A DNA stretch of 55,643 nucleotides from Lachnospiraceae bacterium. GTDB lineage: Bacteria > Bacillota > Clostridia > Lachnospirales > Lachnospiraceae. Positions 20,075 to 29,141 of this stretch are shown piece by piece (position 1 is the stretch's first letter; every line of letters begins with the position of its first letter). The stretch is taken from positions 1-55,643 of the forward strand of contig JAFTXD010000112.1 in NCBI GenBank assembly GCA_017461775.1, given 5' to 3'. The notes under the pieces were generated by a model, which did no database searches, was not told the origin of the DNA, and saw nothing but the letters and a program-made list of their open reading frames with translations. The translations under genes and the position numbers were made by a program.

Positions 20075-22579
20075 ATGAAGAAATTTATAGCGAAAGCCTT
20101 GCTATTTATCACGGTTTTCTTTGTGACGCTGGTTGTCAGCAGTCGGGTGATGAACAAGGGAAACAGTAATCTGACCATGGAAATGGGGGCGGCAACCCTT
20201 CCGGTGGTGACATTGCAAAAAGAGGACATCCTTTACAATGAGCTGCATGGATATCTGGCGGATATGGATGTGACCTACCAGCGGGAAAGTATTACCGTAT
20301 TGGGGGAGAACCGGGAACTGGATTTTGTAGTGACAGAATTTTCAGAGCCGATAGCGGAAATTGCCGTGGAGGTTCGCAGCAGTGATGGCAGCCGTCTCAT
20401 AGAGCATACGCCGGTAGCAGATTATATTCAGGAGCAGGACTTGATTACGGTACATACCGCCGTAAAGGATTTGATTGAGAAAAATACAGAATACGCCCTT
20501 ACCATCTTTGTAAAGGAAGAAGGTGGCAGGGAAATTAAGTATCATACCCGTATGATTTGGGCGGATAATATGTATACCTATGAAAAGCTCCAGTATGTCA
20601 GGGATTTTCATGAGAAAACCTTTGATAAGGAGGCGGCTCAGAGCTTAACCAAATATCTGGAAACCAACTCCAAGGGGGACAATACCACCTTTCATAAGGT
20701 GGATATTCACAGCAAATTGTCCCAGGTGACCTGGGGAGATTTGAAGGTTAAGGAGGTGGCAGAGCCAGCGATTACCCTGTGTGAGCTGGCTACCCAGACC
20801 GCATCCTTTACCGTACACAGTCTGGTATCGGGAGGGGACAGAAAGGCGCCTACCTACTACTTCGTAGAGGAATACTACCGTATCCGTTACACGGCGGACA
20901 GGACCTATCTTCTGGACTTTGAAAGAACTATGACCCAGGTGCCGGCAGTGAACAGCAGCTTATTTGCCAACGATAAGATCATGCTGGGAATCACCGGGGA
21001 GGATATCCCCATGGTGGAAAGTGAGGACGGCAGTATTGTGGTATTCTCTGTGGCAGGAAAGCTTTGCAGCTACAACGTGACTACCAATAAGCTGGCGGTG
21101 CTCTTTAGCTTTTATGATACGGAGAATATGAGTAACCGTTACATTTATGACCGGCATGATATCAAGATCCTGAGCGTGGATGAGGGCGGCAATGTAGAAT
21201 TTGTGGTCTATGGTTATATGAACAGGGGACGTCATGAGGGCGAAGTGGGAATACAGCTCTACCGTTATGACAGCAATAAAAATACGGTGGAGGAAGAGGT
21301 GTATATCCCCTATGATAAGCCTTATTCCATGTTGAAAAATGATTTAGAGAAGCTTCTCTTTTTGGATAAGGATAAGCGTCTGTATCTGTATCTGGATCAC
21401 ACCATTTATGAAGTGGATGTAAATGAAAAGCTGGGAACCATGCTGGAGGTGGTACAGGATGACGATGCTCTTGTCATCTCGGATTCCCACGAGATTATTG
21501 TGTGGAATGAAGATAATCAGCTTCGCTTAATGAATTTAAAGAGTGGGGAAAAGCTGACCATTTCTGCCGGTGTGGGAGAGCATATTATGCCCCTTGGCTT
21601 CATGGGCGAGGATGTCATCTATGGTATTGCCAGAGAAGAGGATATTACCATACATGAGGTGGGAACGGTGTTCTTCCCCATGTATAAGGTTTGCATCAAA
21701 AATACAGCCGGGGAGCTTTTGAAGGAATACCGGCAGGATAATATTTACACCATGGATATTTCTATCGAAGAGAATCAGATTACCCTATCCAGGATGGAAC
21801 GGGATGAGGATGGCAAGTACCGGGAGACCACGCCGGAGCATATTATGAACAATATGGAGCAGAAGACTACAAAGAATAAGATTGTAGTGGCGGCAGTGGA
21901 TGTGTATGAGAAAATCGTGCAGTTGCAGGTGCGTAGTACGGTGGATACGAAAAGCGTAAAGGTACTTACCCCGAAAGAAGTGGTGTTTGAGGGTGCCAGA
22001 AGCACTATTTTGGAAAGTGCAGAGAAGGAACCGCTGTATTATGTGAATTATGCGGGCGGGCTGGAAGGTATCTATCTAAGTGCGCAGGAAGCGGTGTCCC
22101 GGGCCTATGAAGTATCCGGAAGCATTATGGATGAGCAGGGGAAGACCATATGGATTAAAGGGAACCGTGTAAATAGAAACCAGATCATGGCTATCAAGGA
22201 ACCGGAGAAGGTGGAAGAAGAAGCTTCTCTTGCAGTCTGTCTGGATACCATATTGAAATTCAAGGGAATCAATCGCAGCTCCCAGGAGCTTTTGGACCAG
22301 GGACAGAGCGTTTTGGATATTCTCAGTGAAAATCTGCCGGATGTGCAGGTTGCGGAATTTTTGGGATGTCCCATGGATGCCATGTTGTACTTTGTGAATC
22401 GGGATATTCCGGTACTGGCAATGCTCAGTAACGGAGAAGCAGTACTGATTACCGGCTTTAACGAGTTCAATGTGGTGATTTTTGAACCATCTACAGGAAA
22501 ACTGTACAAGAAGGGATTGAATGATTCCACCAAATGGTTTGAGGAAAACGGAAATCAGTTTATTACGTATTTTGAGTAA
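20075..22579 (+). CDS. Large membrane-anchored extracytoplasmic protein with degenerate C39-like C-terminal domain
   Basis: The 834-residue protein has a single N-terminal anchor (about 5-23) and a long, mostly beta-rich exterior part. Repeated strand-turn segments between about 300 and 600 suggest a beta-propeller-like body. The last ~115 residues look like a C39-type papain-fold peptidase: Cys722 (SLAVCLDTIL) sits at the nucleophile position, but the expected His in the G-H-x-V-x-x-x-G pattern is Glu (NGEAVLITGFN), and the expected Asp/Asn pocket reads FEPSTG. It is therefore probably a binding or scaffold domain rather than a protease. Function unknown. It follows the methyltransferase by 23 bases and ends at a terminator. 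Confidence 0.72.
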   Translation: MKKFIAKALLFITVFFVTLVVSSRVMNKGNSNLTMEMGAATLPVVTLQKEDILYNELHGYLADMDVTYQRESITVLGENRELDFVVTEFSEPIAEIAVEVRSSDGSRLIEHTPVADYIQEQDLITVHTAVKDLIEKNTEYALTIFVKEEGGREIKYHTRMIWADNMYTYEKLQYVRDFHEKTFDKEAAQSLTKYLETNSKGDNTTFHKVDIHSKLSQVTWGDLKVKEVAEPAITLCELATQTASFTVHSLVSGGDRKAPTYYFVEEYYRIRYTADRTYLLDFERTMTQVPAVNSSLFANDKIMLGITGEDIPMVESEDGSIVVFSVAGKLCSYNVTTNKLAVLFSFYDTENMSNRYIYDRHDIKILSVDEGGNVEFVVYGYMNRGRHEGEVGIQLYRYDSNKNTVEEEVYIPYDKPYSMLKNDLEKLLFLDKDKRLYLYLDHTIYEVDVNEKLGTMLEVVQDDDALVISDSHEIIVWNEDNQLRLMNLKSGEKLTISAGVGEHIMPLGFMGEDVIYGIAREEDITIHEVGTVFFPMYKVCIKNTAGELLKEYRQDNIYTMDISIEENQITLSRMERDEDGKYRETTPEHIMNNMEQKTTKNKIVVAAVDVYEKIVQLQVRSTVDTKSVKVLTPKEVVFEGARSTILESAEKEPLYYVNYAGGLEGIYLSAQEAVSRAYEVSGSIMDEQGKTIWIKGNRVNRNQIMAIKEPEKVEEEASLAVCLDTILKFKGINRSSQELLDQGQSVLDILSENLPDVQVAEFLGCPMDAMLYFVNRDIPVLAMLSNGEAVLITGFNEFNVVIFEPSTGKLYKKGLNDSTKWFEENGNQFITYFE

Positions 22580-22591
22580 ATAAGAGTGTAA

Positions 22592-22625
22592 AAAAGGACG
22601 ACTGCCCCAAGGTAATCGTCCTTTT
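22592..22625. terminator. Bidirectional terminator
   Basis: AAAAGGACGA (22592-22601) pairs with TCGTCCTTTT (22616-22625). It lies between the convergent 834-residue gene and prs. Confidence 0.88.
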
Positions 22626-22632
22626 AAAATGC

Positions 22633-23817
22633 TTATAATTCGCCTTTTTTGTATCTGTTCACAATGTTGTGAATTCTTTCGCTTGGATTCAATAAATCGC
22701 TGATGGAAGAATCGTGATTTAAAGTATCGATAATGTAAGCGATGTATTTGCTCATATCGCAGTTGATGTACCAGTCACGCTCTAAAAGCTCCGGTGTCTG
22801 GTATACAAGGTTCGTGGTCAGAACCTTATCGATAACGCCTTCTGCGTGAGCCTTATCAAATTTCTCCAGACCGTTGGTGAAAAGACCGAAGGTGGAGAAT
22901 ACGAAGATTCTGTTGGCCTTTCTTGCTTTTAATGCAGCAGCGGTTTCAATCATGCTTTCGCCGGAAGAAATCATATCGTCGATGATGATTACATCCTTGC
23001 CCTCTACGTTGCTTCCTAAGAATTCATGAGCAACGATGGGGTTACGTCCGTTTACGATGCGGGTGTAATCACGGCGCTTGTAGAACATACCCATATCCAA
23101 TCCAAGTACATTGGCAATGTAAATAGCTCTCTTCATACCGCCTTCATCCGGGCTGATAATCATCATATGGTTAGAATCAATCTGTAAATCCTTTACATTG
23201 TGCAGAAGTCCCTTAATGAACTGGTAAGCGGGCTGCACAGTCTCAAAGCCGTGAAGCGGAATCGCATTCTGGACACGAGGGTCATGTGCATCAAAGGTAA
23301 TAATATTGTCGACACCCATACGTACAAGCTCCTGAAGAGCAAGAGCACAGTCTAAAGACTCGCGGGAACTTCTCTTGTGTTGACGACTTTCATATAAGAA
23401 AGGCATAATCACCGTAATTCTGCGGGCCTTACCACCTACGGCAGCGATGATACGCTTTAAGTCCTGGTAATGGTCGTCCGGAGACATGTGATTCTCATGA
23501 CCGCAAAGAGAATAGGTTAAGCTGTAGTTACATACATCAACCAAAAGATAAAGGTCGGTACCGCGGACAGATTCTAAAATCATACCCTTGGCTTCGCCGG
23601 AACCGAACCGGGGAACCTTTGCCCCCAACTGGTAGGAATCACGCTGATAACCTGCAAAGGCTAAAGAATCCTTGTGCTCGCTTTCGCGCTCTGTCCTCCA
23701 TTTAACAAGGAACTTGTCAACTTTGTCTCCAAGAATTTTGCAGCCCTCTAAGGAAATCAAACCAAGTGATCCCACAGGGATGGTTTCCAAGTTACGTTTT
23801 TCTTCACGGTTTACCAT
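22633..23817 (-). CDS. prs: Ribose-phosphate pyrophosphokinase (PRPP synthetase)
   Basis: The 394-residue protein is a Prs-type enzyme making PRPP from ribose 5-phosphate and ATP. Visible motifs are MPFLYESRQHKR (catalytic flexible loop region), FDAHDPRVQN (metal-binding histidine/aspartate), and the PRPP-loop equivalent VIIIDDMISSGES, where TAGT of classical Prs is replaced by SSGES. It is about 75 residues longer than classical Prs, with an N-terminal extension before the fold, a form I associate with Lachnospiraceae. The start at 23817 (MVNREEKRN) has GTGAGGA upstream. It is the last gene of a minus-strand run after the dnaI-like gene. Confidence 0.87.
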   Translation of the reverse strand: MVNREEKRNLETIPVGSLGLISLEGCKILGDKVDKFLVKWRTERESEHKDSLAFAGYQRDSYQLGAKVPRFGSGEAKGMILESVRGTDLYLLVDVCNYSLTYSLCGHENHMSPDDHYQDLKRIIAAVGGKARRITVIMPFLYESRQHKRSSRESLDCALALQELVRMGVDNIITFDAHDPRVQNAIPLHGFETVQPAYQFIKGLLHNVKDLQIDSNHMMIISPDEGGMKRAIYIANVLGLDMGMFYKRRDYTRIVNGRNPIVAHEFLGSNVEGKDVIIIDDMISSGESMIETAAALKARKANRIFVFSTFGLFTNGLEKFDKAHAEGVIDKVLTTNLVYQTPELLERDWYINCDMSKYIAYIIDTLNHDSSISDLLNPSERIHNIVNRYKKGEL

Positions 23818-23842
23818 GAAATAAGTCCTCACTTTCTTCGCT

Positions 23843-24814
23843 CTAGGATAGTTTTCCAGATAATTTCTTACTGATGCGGATATCCGGTCCGGATAATTTG
23901 CACAGCGAATAATTACTTGTAATACGGGAGAATACACGGTCGGAATATCTGTCGCGCAGCTCCTCTAACCCCAAGTTTGTAGAAATAATGGTTGCCTTCT
24001 GGCGCAGGTGACGTTCATTAAGCAGTCCGAATAATTGGGAGGTTACAAAAGAATTTGTCACTTCCGTTCCTAAATCGTCGATAATCATCAAGTCACAATT
24101 GTATAAGTCTTTGTAAAAATTGTAAAGGCTTTCTTTTAATTTTGTGTTAAATGAATAACTGGCAAGCTGCTCAAATAGGCCGTTTGCACTAAAATAGATA
24201 ACGGAATATCCCTGCGAGAGTAGTTCCCCGGCGATACAGCCGGACAAAAAACTCTTCCCCGTACCTACTGTACCATAAAAGAATAAATTTTGATAGTGTT
24301 TGGAAAAACCTGCCACAAAATTTTTACTTATGCCCACTGCAGTTTCAAAGCGTTTTAAATCCTCACCCTGATAGTATGTGTAGGAAAGGGTGTCAAAATT
24401 CTCCCGCTGAATAAGTTCCTGAATATTTGATTGTTCATATAAAAGAGAAATCTCCTTCTGACGAAGGCAGCTGCATTTCTCACTGCCCATAAAACCGGTG
24501 TCCTGACATTTGGGACAGGTATAAATGGGTTCTAAATAGTTTTCCGGAAAACCGGCAGAGGTGAGCAGTTTTTTCTTCTCCAAAGAAAGAACGGAAATCC
24601 TGCCTTTCAGTGTCTGCAAGGCATTCTCATCGCCCTCTAAAAGCAGCCGGGCATGCTTTACTGATAAAGAAGCAATCTCTCCGGATAATTTCTGATACTC
24701 GGGCAGAGCGGAAAAAACTTCTTCCCTGCGCTCCTGCAGGAGGCGGTGATTCTGGTTTTGCGTCTCCTGATATTCTCTCTGGATTTCATCGTATTGAGCC
24801 TTGGTAAGTGACAA
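23843..24814 (-). CDS. dnaI: DnaI/DnaC-like primosomal AAA+ helicase loader
   Basis: The 323-residue protein has an N-terminal helical coiled region, a zinc site made by Cys100, Cys103, Cys114 and Cys116, and a AAA+ ATPase domain with Walker A GTVGTGKS (181-188) and Walker B LMIIDD (242-247). This architecture matches DnaI of Bacillus, which loads the replicative helicase. It starts 18 bases after dnaD ends, so the initiator and loader are in one operon. AAGGAGA precedes the ATG. Confidence 0.88.
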   Translation of the reverse strand: MSLTKAQYDEIQREYQETQNQNHRLLQERREEVFSALPEYQKLSGEIASLSVKHARLLLEGDENALQTLKGRISVLSLEKKKLLTSAGFPENYLEPIYTCPKCQDTGFMGSEKCSCLRQKEISLLYEQSNIQELIQRENFDTLSYTYYQGEDLKRFETAVGISKNFVAGFSKHYQNLFFYGTVGTGKSFLSGCIAGELLSQGYSVIYFSANGLFEQLASYSFNTKLKESLYNFYKDLYNCDLMIIDDLGTEVTNSFVTSQLFGLLNERHLRQKATIISTNLGLEELRDRYSDRVFSRITSNYSLCKLSGPDIRISKKLSGKLS

Positions 24815-24832
24815 AACGAAATCTCCTTTATG

Positions 24833-25924
24833 TTAATTACTTAATAATTCCTGTTCCAATTTGGCAAAATCATATGTATTCTGCGCGAACTGATTGAATT
24901 TATTGGAACCGGAAGCACTTGCCTTTGGTGCCGCCGCTTTGGTGCGGGATTTCTGATACTGGGCATCCATCTGGGAAATATCTTCCTTCTTTTCTACATT
25001 ATTCAGCTTCCAGTTTTTGAGAATTCCTTCCGCATATTCAAAACGGTGCTTGTCCGTAGCCAGAACAGTACGGTCGCAGGCCTCCATGATAATTTCGTTG
25101 GAAAATCCGTAGTCCTTTGTCCAGCGGATGATATATTCCATTTCCTTATTGGTAGGAGTACTGTTTTTCCCCAAGGCATTCATAATGGTGTATACGGATT
25201 TGTTATACTTGCTGGATGCGTCGTATGCCTCCTGGGGGGTGGTGATACCCTGCTCCGCCCAGCTGATAGCGACCTTCTCCATATAGTGGAAATCCTTTTT
25301 GCCCAGCTCTACACAGTACTGTAGCAGGTAGTCAATCAAATCATTGGAGAAATGGAGTACATCGGAAAAGAAAATCACTGTCTTCATATCGGAAGCAGTC
25401 AGTGTCTTGCCCACATAGGTCTGGGCAAGGAACAGAATTTCCTCGATGGCGTCATCGTTGCAGAAGCTCTGCATCTGCTCCGCAGTATAGCTCGGCTTCA
25501 CATAGGAAGGCGCTTTTTCGGGTTCCGGAAGCTTTTTCTCTTCCTTTACGGGCATTTCCTTCACAGGAGTGGGGAAAGTGGCTACCTCAGCCGCCTGAAG
25601 CTTTAATTCGCAGCCGGAGGGCTCCTTGTGGGTCAAATCGCAAATCTGTACACCCACCAGATTCTTGTCCTCATCATATTCTAAGGAAAGAAGGCTTCTT
25701 TTCTCCCAGTATTTCATGGCACGCAGTACGTTTTTCTCCGTGTGACCGAACTTGTCCGCAATATCCGATACGCTGGTGGCCATGCCGGCGTTCAGCATAC
25801 GGATAAGGTATAGATAGACCTTGAGCTGGGTGTCGTTGGCATCTTCCATATATTCATCTATAAAAATATTGGGAATCACCGTGGAGTCCACGTGCTTATC
25901 CTTGTAAATCTTCAAACGAGCCAT
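24833..25924 (-). CDS. dnaD: DnaD domain replication-initiation protein
   Basis: The 363-residue protein has an N-terminal winged-helix part (about 20-95), a proline/lysine-rich linker (about 115-145) and two DnaB_2/DnaD-type helical domains (about 150-215 and 225-300, with YIIRWTKDYGFSNEIIMEA). DnaD links DnaA at origins to helicase loading. I start at MARLKIYKDK (25922-25924) because AAAGGACT lies eight bases upstream; ATGs further up are jammed against GAAGGA. Upstream lie an extended -10 promoter and a cluster of DnaA boxes. Confidence 0.88.
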   Translation of the reverse strand: MARLKIYKDKHVDSTVIPNIFIDEYMEDANDTQLKVYLYLIRMLNAGMATSVSDIADKFGHTEKNVLRAMKYWEKRSLLSLEYDEDKNLVGVQICDLTHKEPSGCELKLQAAEVATFPTPVKEMPVKEEKKLPEPEKAPSYVKPSYTAEQMQSFCNDDAIEEILFLAQTYVGKTLTASDMKTVIFFSDVLHFSNDLIDYLLQYCVELGKKDFHYMEKVAISWAEQGITTPQEAYDASSKYNKSVYTIMNALGKNSTPTNKEMEYIIRWTKDYGFSNEIIMEACDRTVLATDKHRFEYAEGILKNWKLNNVEKKEDISQMDAQYQKSRTKAAAPKASASGSNKFNQFAQNTYDFAKLEQELLSN

Positions 25925-25993
25925 CTCATCAGTCCTTTCAACAGTTACCATTCCTTCCCGCAAAGAGTGTTTCTCTTTGGGCGAGCATTATGG

Positions 25994-26002
25994 ATTATAG
26001 CA
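25994..26002 (-). promoter_or_regulatory. Extended -10 promoter of the dnaD operon
   Basis: On the minus strand TGC is followed by TATAAT (25999-25994). The -35 at 17 bases is poor (TTTCTT). The start point would be about 60 bases ahead of the dnaD start. Confidence 0.6.
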
Positions 26003-26069
26003 TAGGAATTTTTAAAAAGAAATAGGCAAAATGCCGAGAAACCTTGAAAACACTGGGTTTTCCGGTTTT

Positions 26070-26230
26070 TGTGGATAATGTGGAATCTGTGGATAACCTT
26101 TTTGGAAAAAGCGTAAAAAGAGGATAAATCAAGGCTTTCTTTGGTGGAAAAGATTTCCACAGGAAAGCAAAAAATATCCACATTTTCTACGGGGAAAAAT
26201 TCCTCGAAAAAATGTGGATATTGTGGATAA
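26070..26230. promoter_or_regulatory. Cluster of DnaA boxes upstream of dnaD
   Basis: Three exact matches to the DnaA box (TGTGGATAA, complement of TTATCCACA) occur at 26070-26078, 26088-26096 and 26222-26230. One-mismatch copies lie at 26174-26182 (ATATCCACA) and 26213-26221 (TGTGGATAT). A GTGGAAA/TTTCCAC hairpin (26144-26160) lies among them. The cluster fills the 306-base gap between the murC stop and the dnaD promoter. It suggests DnaA control of the dnaD-dnaI-prs unit; dnaA and dnaN are not present, so it is unlikely to be oriC. Confidence 0.75.
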
Positions 26231-27610
26231 CTATTTGGAAAGTAGATTTTCGCCGATTTTCAGCACATCTCCGGCACCCATAGTTATCAACATGTCACCG
26301 TTTATGCAATTTTCTAAAAGGAAATTTTCAATTTCTTCAAAGGAAGGAAAATAGTAGGCCTCCCTGCCCAGGGCCTGTAGTGCCTTCTGTAAATCTACGG
26401 AGCTGATCCCCAGGGTATCGGTTTCCCGGGCTGCATAGATATCTGCCAGAACAACCTTATCTGCCAGGGAGAGAGCTTTTGCAAAATCCGCCATCAGAGC
26501 CTTTGTACGGGTATAGGTGTGGGGCTGGAAAATGCACCAAAGATTCTTATATTCGCACCCCTTTGCAGCCTTTAAGCAGGCTTCAATCTCTGTGGGGTGA
26601 TGAGCATAATCATCGATGATGGTAATGCCGTTTATGGTTCCTTTATATTCAAAGCGGCGGTCGGTACCGTGGAAGTTCAGAAGCGCTCTGCTTGTCACTT
26701 CTGCCGGAACCTCTAAAATATCTGCCAGACAGATTGCAGACAGTGCGTTCATGATATTGTGCTCACCGGGCACGCTTAAGGAGAACTCCCTGGTCATGCC
26801 GGCTTTCGTAGTGACAGCGAAGCTGCCATTGCCCATTTCATCATAGGAGATGCTGCTAAGGCGATAATCCGCAGCGTGGTCGTGGCCGAAGGTGATTACC
26901 TTGCAGGACAGCCCTGCAGTAATTTCCTCATAGTTGTCAATATCGCTGTTGATAATCAGGTAGCCGTCCTTAGGAAGGAGCTGGGCAAACTTTTTAAAGG
27001 AATTGCGGATATCCTCCAGATCCTTGAAAAAGTCCAGATGATCCGCATCGATATTCAGGATAATGGAAACCTTCGGGAAAAAGCTTAAAAAGCTGTTGGT
27101 ATATTCGCAGGCTTCGGTAACAAAGTAACCGGAATTACCAATGCGGATATTGCCACCGATGGTCTTTAAAATACCGCCGATGGAAAGCGTTGGGTCCATC
27201 TCGCCTTCTAAAAGAATCTCGGAAACCATGGAAGTGGTTGTAGTCTTTCCGTGAGTACCACTGATGGCGATGGGCATTTCGTAATTCTTCATCATCTGTC
27301 CAAGAAGCTCAGCTCTGGACATGTAGGGAATCCCTTTGGCTAAAAGTGCCTGAAATTCCAGATTATTGTCGTGAACTGCGCTTGTCAGTACAGCAACGTC
27401 GATATCATCGGTAATATGCTCAGCACTTTCTCCATATTTTACACAGATGCCTCTTTTCTCAAGGCCTTCGGTAATGGCAGAGGAGTGCCAGTCAGAACCG
27501 GACACGGTAAAGCCGGCGTTATGAAGCACCTGGGCAAGGCCGCTCATGCTGATGCCGCCGATGCCGATAAAGTATATGGAAACAGGATTATTAAAGTCTA
27601 GTTTGTACAT
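26231..27610 (-). CDS. murC: UDP-N-acetylmuramate-L-alanine ligase
   Basis: The 459-residue Mur ligase adds L-alanine to UDP-MurNAc in peptidoglycan precursor synthesis. The dinucleotide-like loop FIGIGGISMSGLA is at residues 14-26, the ATP P-loop SGTHGKTTTTS at 117-127, and the C-terminal domain signature (FQPHTYTRT) is complete. GGAGAAAAGCT precedes the ATG. A minus-strand TG-T-TAGAAT extended -10 (27655-27650) is its likely promoter. Confidence 0.95.
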   Translation of the reverse strand: MYKLDFNNPVSIYFIGIGGISMSGLAQVLHNAGFTVSGSDWHSSAITEGLEKRGICVKYGESAEHITDDIDVAVLTSAVHDNNLEFQALLAKGIPYMSRAELLGQMMKNYEMPIAISGTHGKTTTTSMVSEILLEGEMDPTLSIGGILKTIGGNIRIGNSGYFVTEACEYTNSFLSFFPKVSIILNIDADHLDFFKDLEDIRNSFKKFAQLLPKDGYLIINSDIDNYEEITAGLSCKVITFGHDHAADYRLSSISYDEMGNGSFAVTTKAGMTREFSLSVPGEHNIMNALSAICLADILEVPAEVTSRALLNFHGTDRRFEYKGTINGITIIDDYAHHPTEIEACLKAAKGCEYKNLWCIFQPHTYTRTKALMADFAKALSLADKVVLADIYAARETDTLGISSVDLQKALQALGREAYYFPSFEEIENFLLENCINGDMLITMGAGDVLKIGENLLSK

Positions 27611-27754
27611 AGCTTTTCTCCAATCTAAGCGAACTCATTCGTACCTTTCATTCTAACATAGATTTGCAGGAAATGACAGAGAGAAATTATATGGAAATGT
27701 TGTGAAAAATATACGAAAAAAGCAGGGAATTCGACATTTTCTTGGTAATTGTTA

Positions 27755-27783
27755 TTCACTTTCCGGTTGGGGTATGCTATAAT
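27755..27783 (+). promoter_or_regulatory. Promoter of glgC-glgD
   Basis: TTCACT (27755-27760), 17 bases and TATAAT (27778-27783) with a TGC extension. It lies 89 bases before the glgC start. Confidence 0.72.
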
Positions 27784-27871
27784 AATTAGTACAAAATCAT
27801 CGCTTAGATAGACGTGAGAGAAAAGTATTTAGGCTTCAGATGATGACAGAAATGAAATGGAGGGCTTGATT

Positions 27872-29140
27872 TTGATTAAGAAAGAAATGATTGCCATGCT
27901 TCTTGCAGGGGGACAGGGAAGTCGTCTGGGCGTTCTGACTTCCAAGGTTGCGAAGCCAGCAGTGGCATTTGGCGGGAAATATCGTATTATCGATTTTCCA
28001 CTTTCCAACTGTATTAATTCCGGCGTGGATACGGTAGGTGTACTTACCCAGTATCAGCCTTTACGATTGAATTCTCATATTGGAATTGGTATTCCTTGGG
28101 ATTTGGACCGTAATATCGGTGGTGTTACCGTACTTCCACCATATGAGAAGAGTTCTAACAGTGAATGGTATACTGGTACTGCCAATGCGATTTACCAGAA
28201 CTTAGAGTATATGGAGAGCTTTAATCCGGAATACGTACTGATTCTTTCTGGTGACCATATTTACAAGATGGACTATGAGGTAATGCTGGACTTCCACAAG
28301 GAAAATGGCGCGGAGGTTACTATCGCCGTTATGCCGGTTCCCATGGAGGAGGCAAGCCGTTTCGGTATCATGATTACCGATGAGAACAGAAGAATTACCG
28401 AATTTGAAGAAAAACCGGAAAATCCCAGAAGTAATCTGGCAAGTATGGGTATCTATATCTTCAACTGGAAGACTCTGCGTGACGCTCTCGTTGCTATGGC
28501 TGAGCAGCCGGCTCTTGACTTTGGTAAGCATGTCATTCCTTACTGCCATGAGAAGGGAGCACCATTGTACGCTTACGAGTTCAATGGTTATTGGAAGGAT
28601 GTAGGAACCTTAAGCTCTTACTGGGAAGCAAATATGGAGCTTATCGATATTGTTCCGGAGTTCAATTTATACGAGGAGTACTGGAAGATTTACACCAAGA
28701 GTGATATTCTTCCTCCACAGTACATTTCTGCTGACAGTGTTGTGGAAAGAAGTATCATCGGTGAAGGTACGGAGATTTATGGTGAGGTTTATAACTCTGT
28801 TATCGGTTGTGGCGTAACCATCGGTAAGGGTACCGTCATCAGAGACTTCATCATTATGAACAATACCCAGATTGGTGATGAATGTGTATTTGATAAGGCA
28901 ATTATCGCTGAGAATACAACGATTGGCAATAAGGTAACCTTAGGTGCCGGCGAAGAGGCGCAGAACGAAACCGCACCTCATATTTATAATCATGGAATTA
29001 CCACCATCGGTGAGAGGAGCGTAATTCCTGACGGCGTTACCATCGGAAAGAATTCCGTGGTATTTGGCGTAACCTGCGCTGCCGACTATGATAATTTGAC
29101 CATGGCAAGCGGAAAAACATTGATTAAGGCAGGTGAATAA
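27872..29140 (+). CDS. glgC: Glucose-1-phosphate adenylyltransferase
   Basis: The 422-residue enzyme makes ADP-glucose for glycogen. The catalytic signature [35 protein letters not shown] is intact, and the C-terminal left-handed beta-helix (hexapeptide repeats) runs from about residue 290. I take TTG 27872 as start: GGAGG (27859-27863) lies eight bases upstream and the family begins [17 protein letters not shown] 27857 in the same frame would lie inside that site. It is followed after one base by glgD. Confidence 0.94.
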   Translation: MIKKEMIAMLLAGGQGSRLGVLTSKVAKPAVAFGGKYRIIDFPLSNCINSGVDTVGVLTQYQPLRLNSHIGIGIPWDLDRNIGGVTVLPPYEKSSNSEWYTGTANAIYQNLEYMESFNPEYVLILSGDHIYKMDYEVMLDFHKENGAEVTIAVMPVPMEEASRFGIMITDENRRITEFEEKPENPRSNLASMGIYIFNWKTLRDALVAMAEQPALDFGKHVIPYCHEKGAPLYAYEFNGYWKDVGTLSSYWEANMELIDIVPEFNLYEEYWKIYTKSDILPPQYISADSVVERSIIGEGTEIYGEVYNSVIGCGVTIGKGTVIRDFIIMNNTQIGDECVFDKAIIAENTTIGNKVTLGAGEEAQNETAPHIYNHGITTIGERSVIPDGVTIGKNSVVFGVTCAADYDNLTMASGKTLIKAGE

Positions 29141-29141
29141 T

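Noticed and set aside
25945..26181. Minus-strand frame across the DnaA-box region
   Set aside because: Composition is low-complexity (Phe/Ile/Lys/Ser from AT-rich DNA), with no ribosome binding site; it overlaps the dnaD promoter.
26070..26230. The DnaA-box cluster as chromosomal origin
   Set aside because: No dnaA, dnaN, recF or gyrase genes and no AT-rich unwinding element with GATC-like features lie next to it; a regulatory role fits better.
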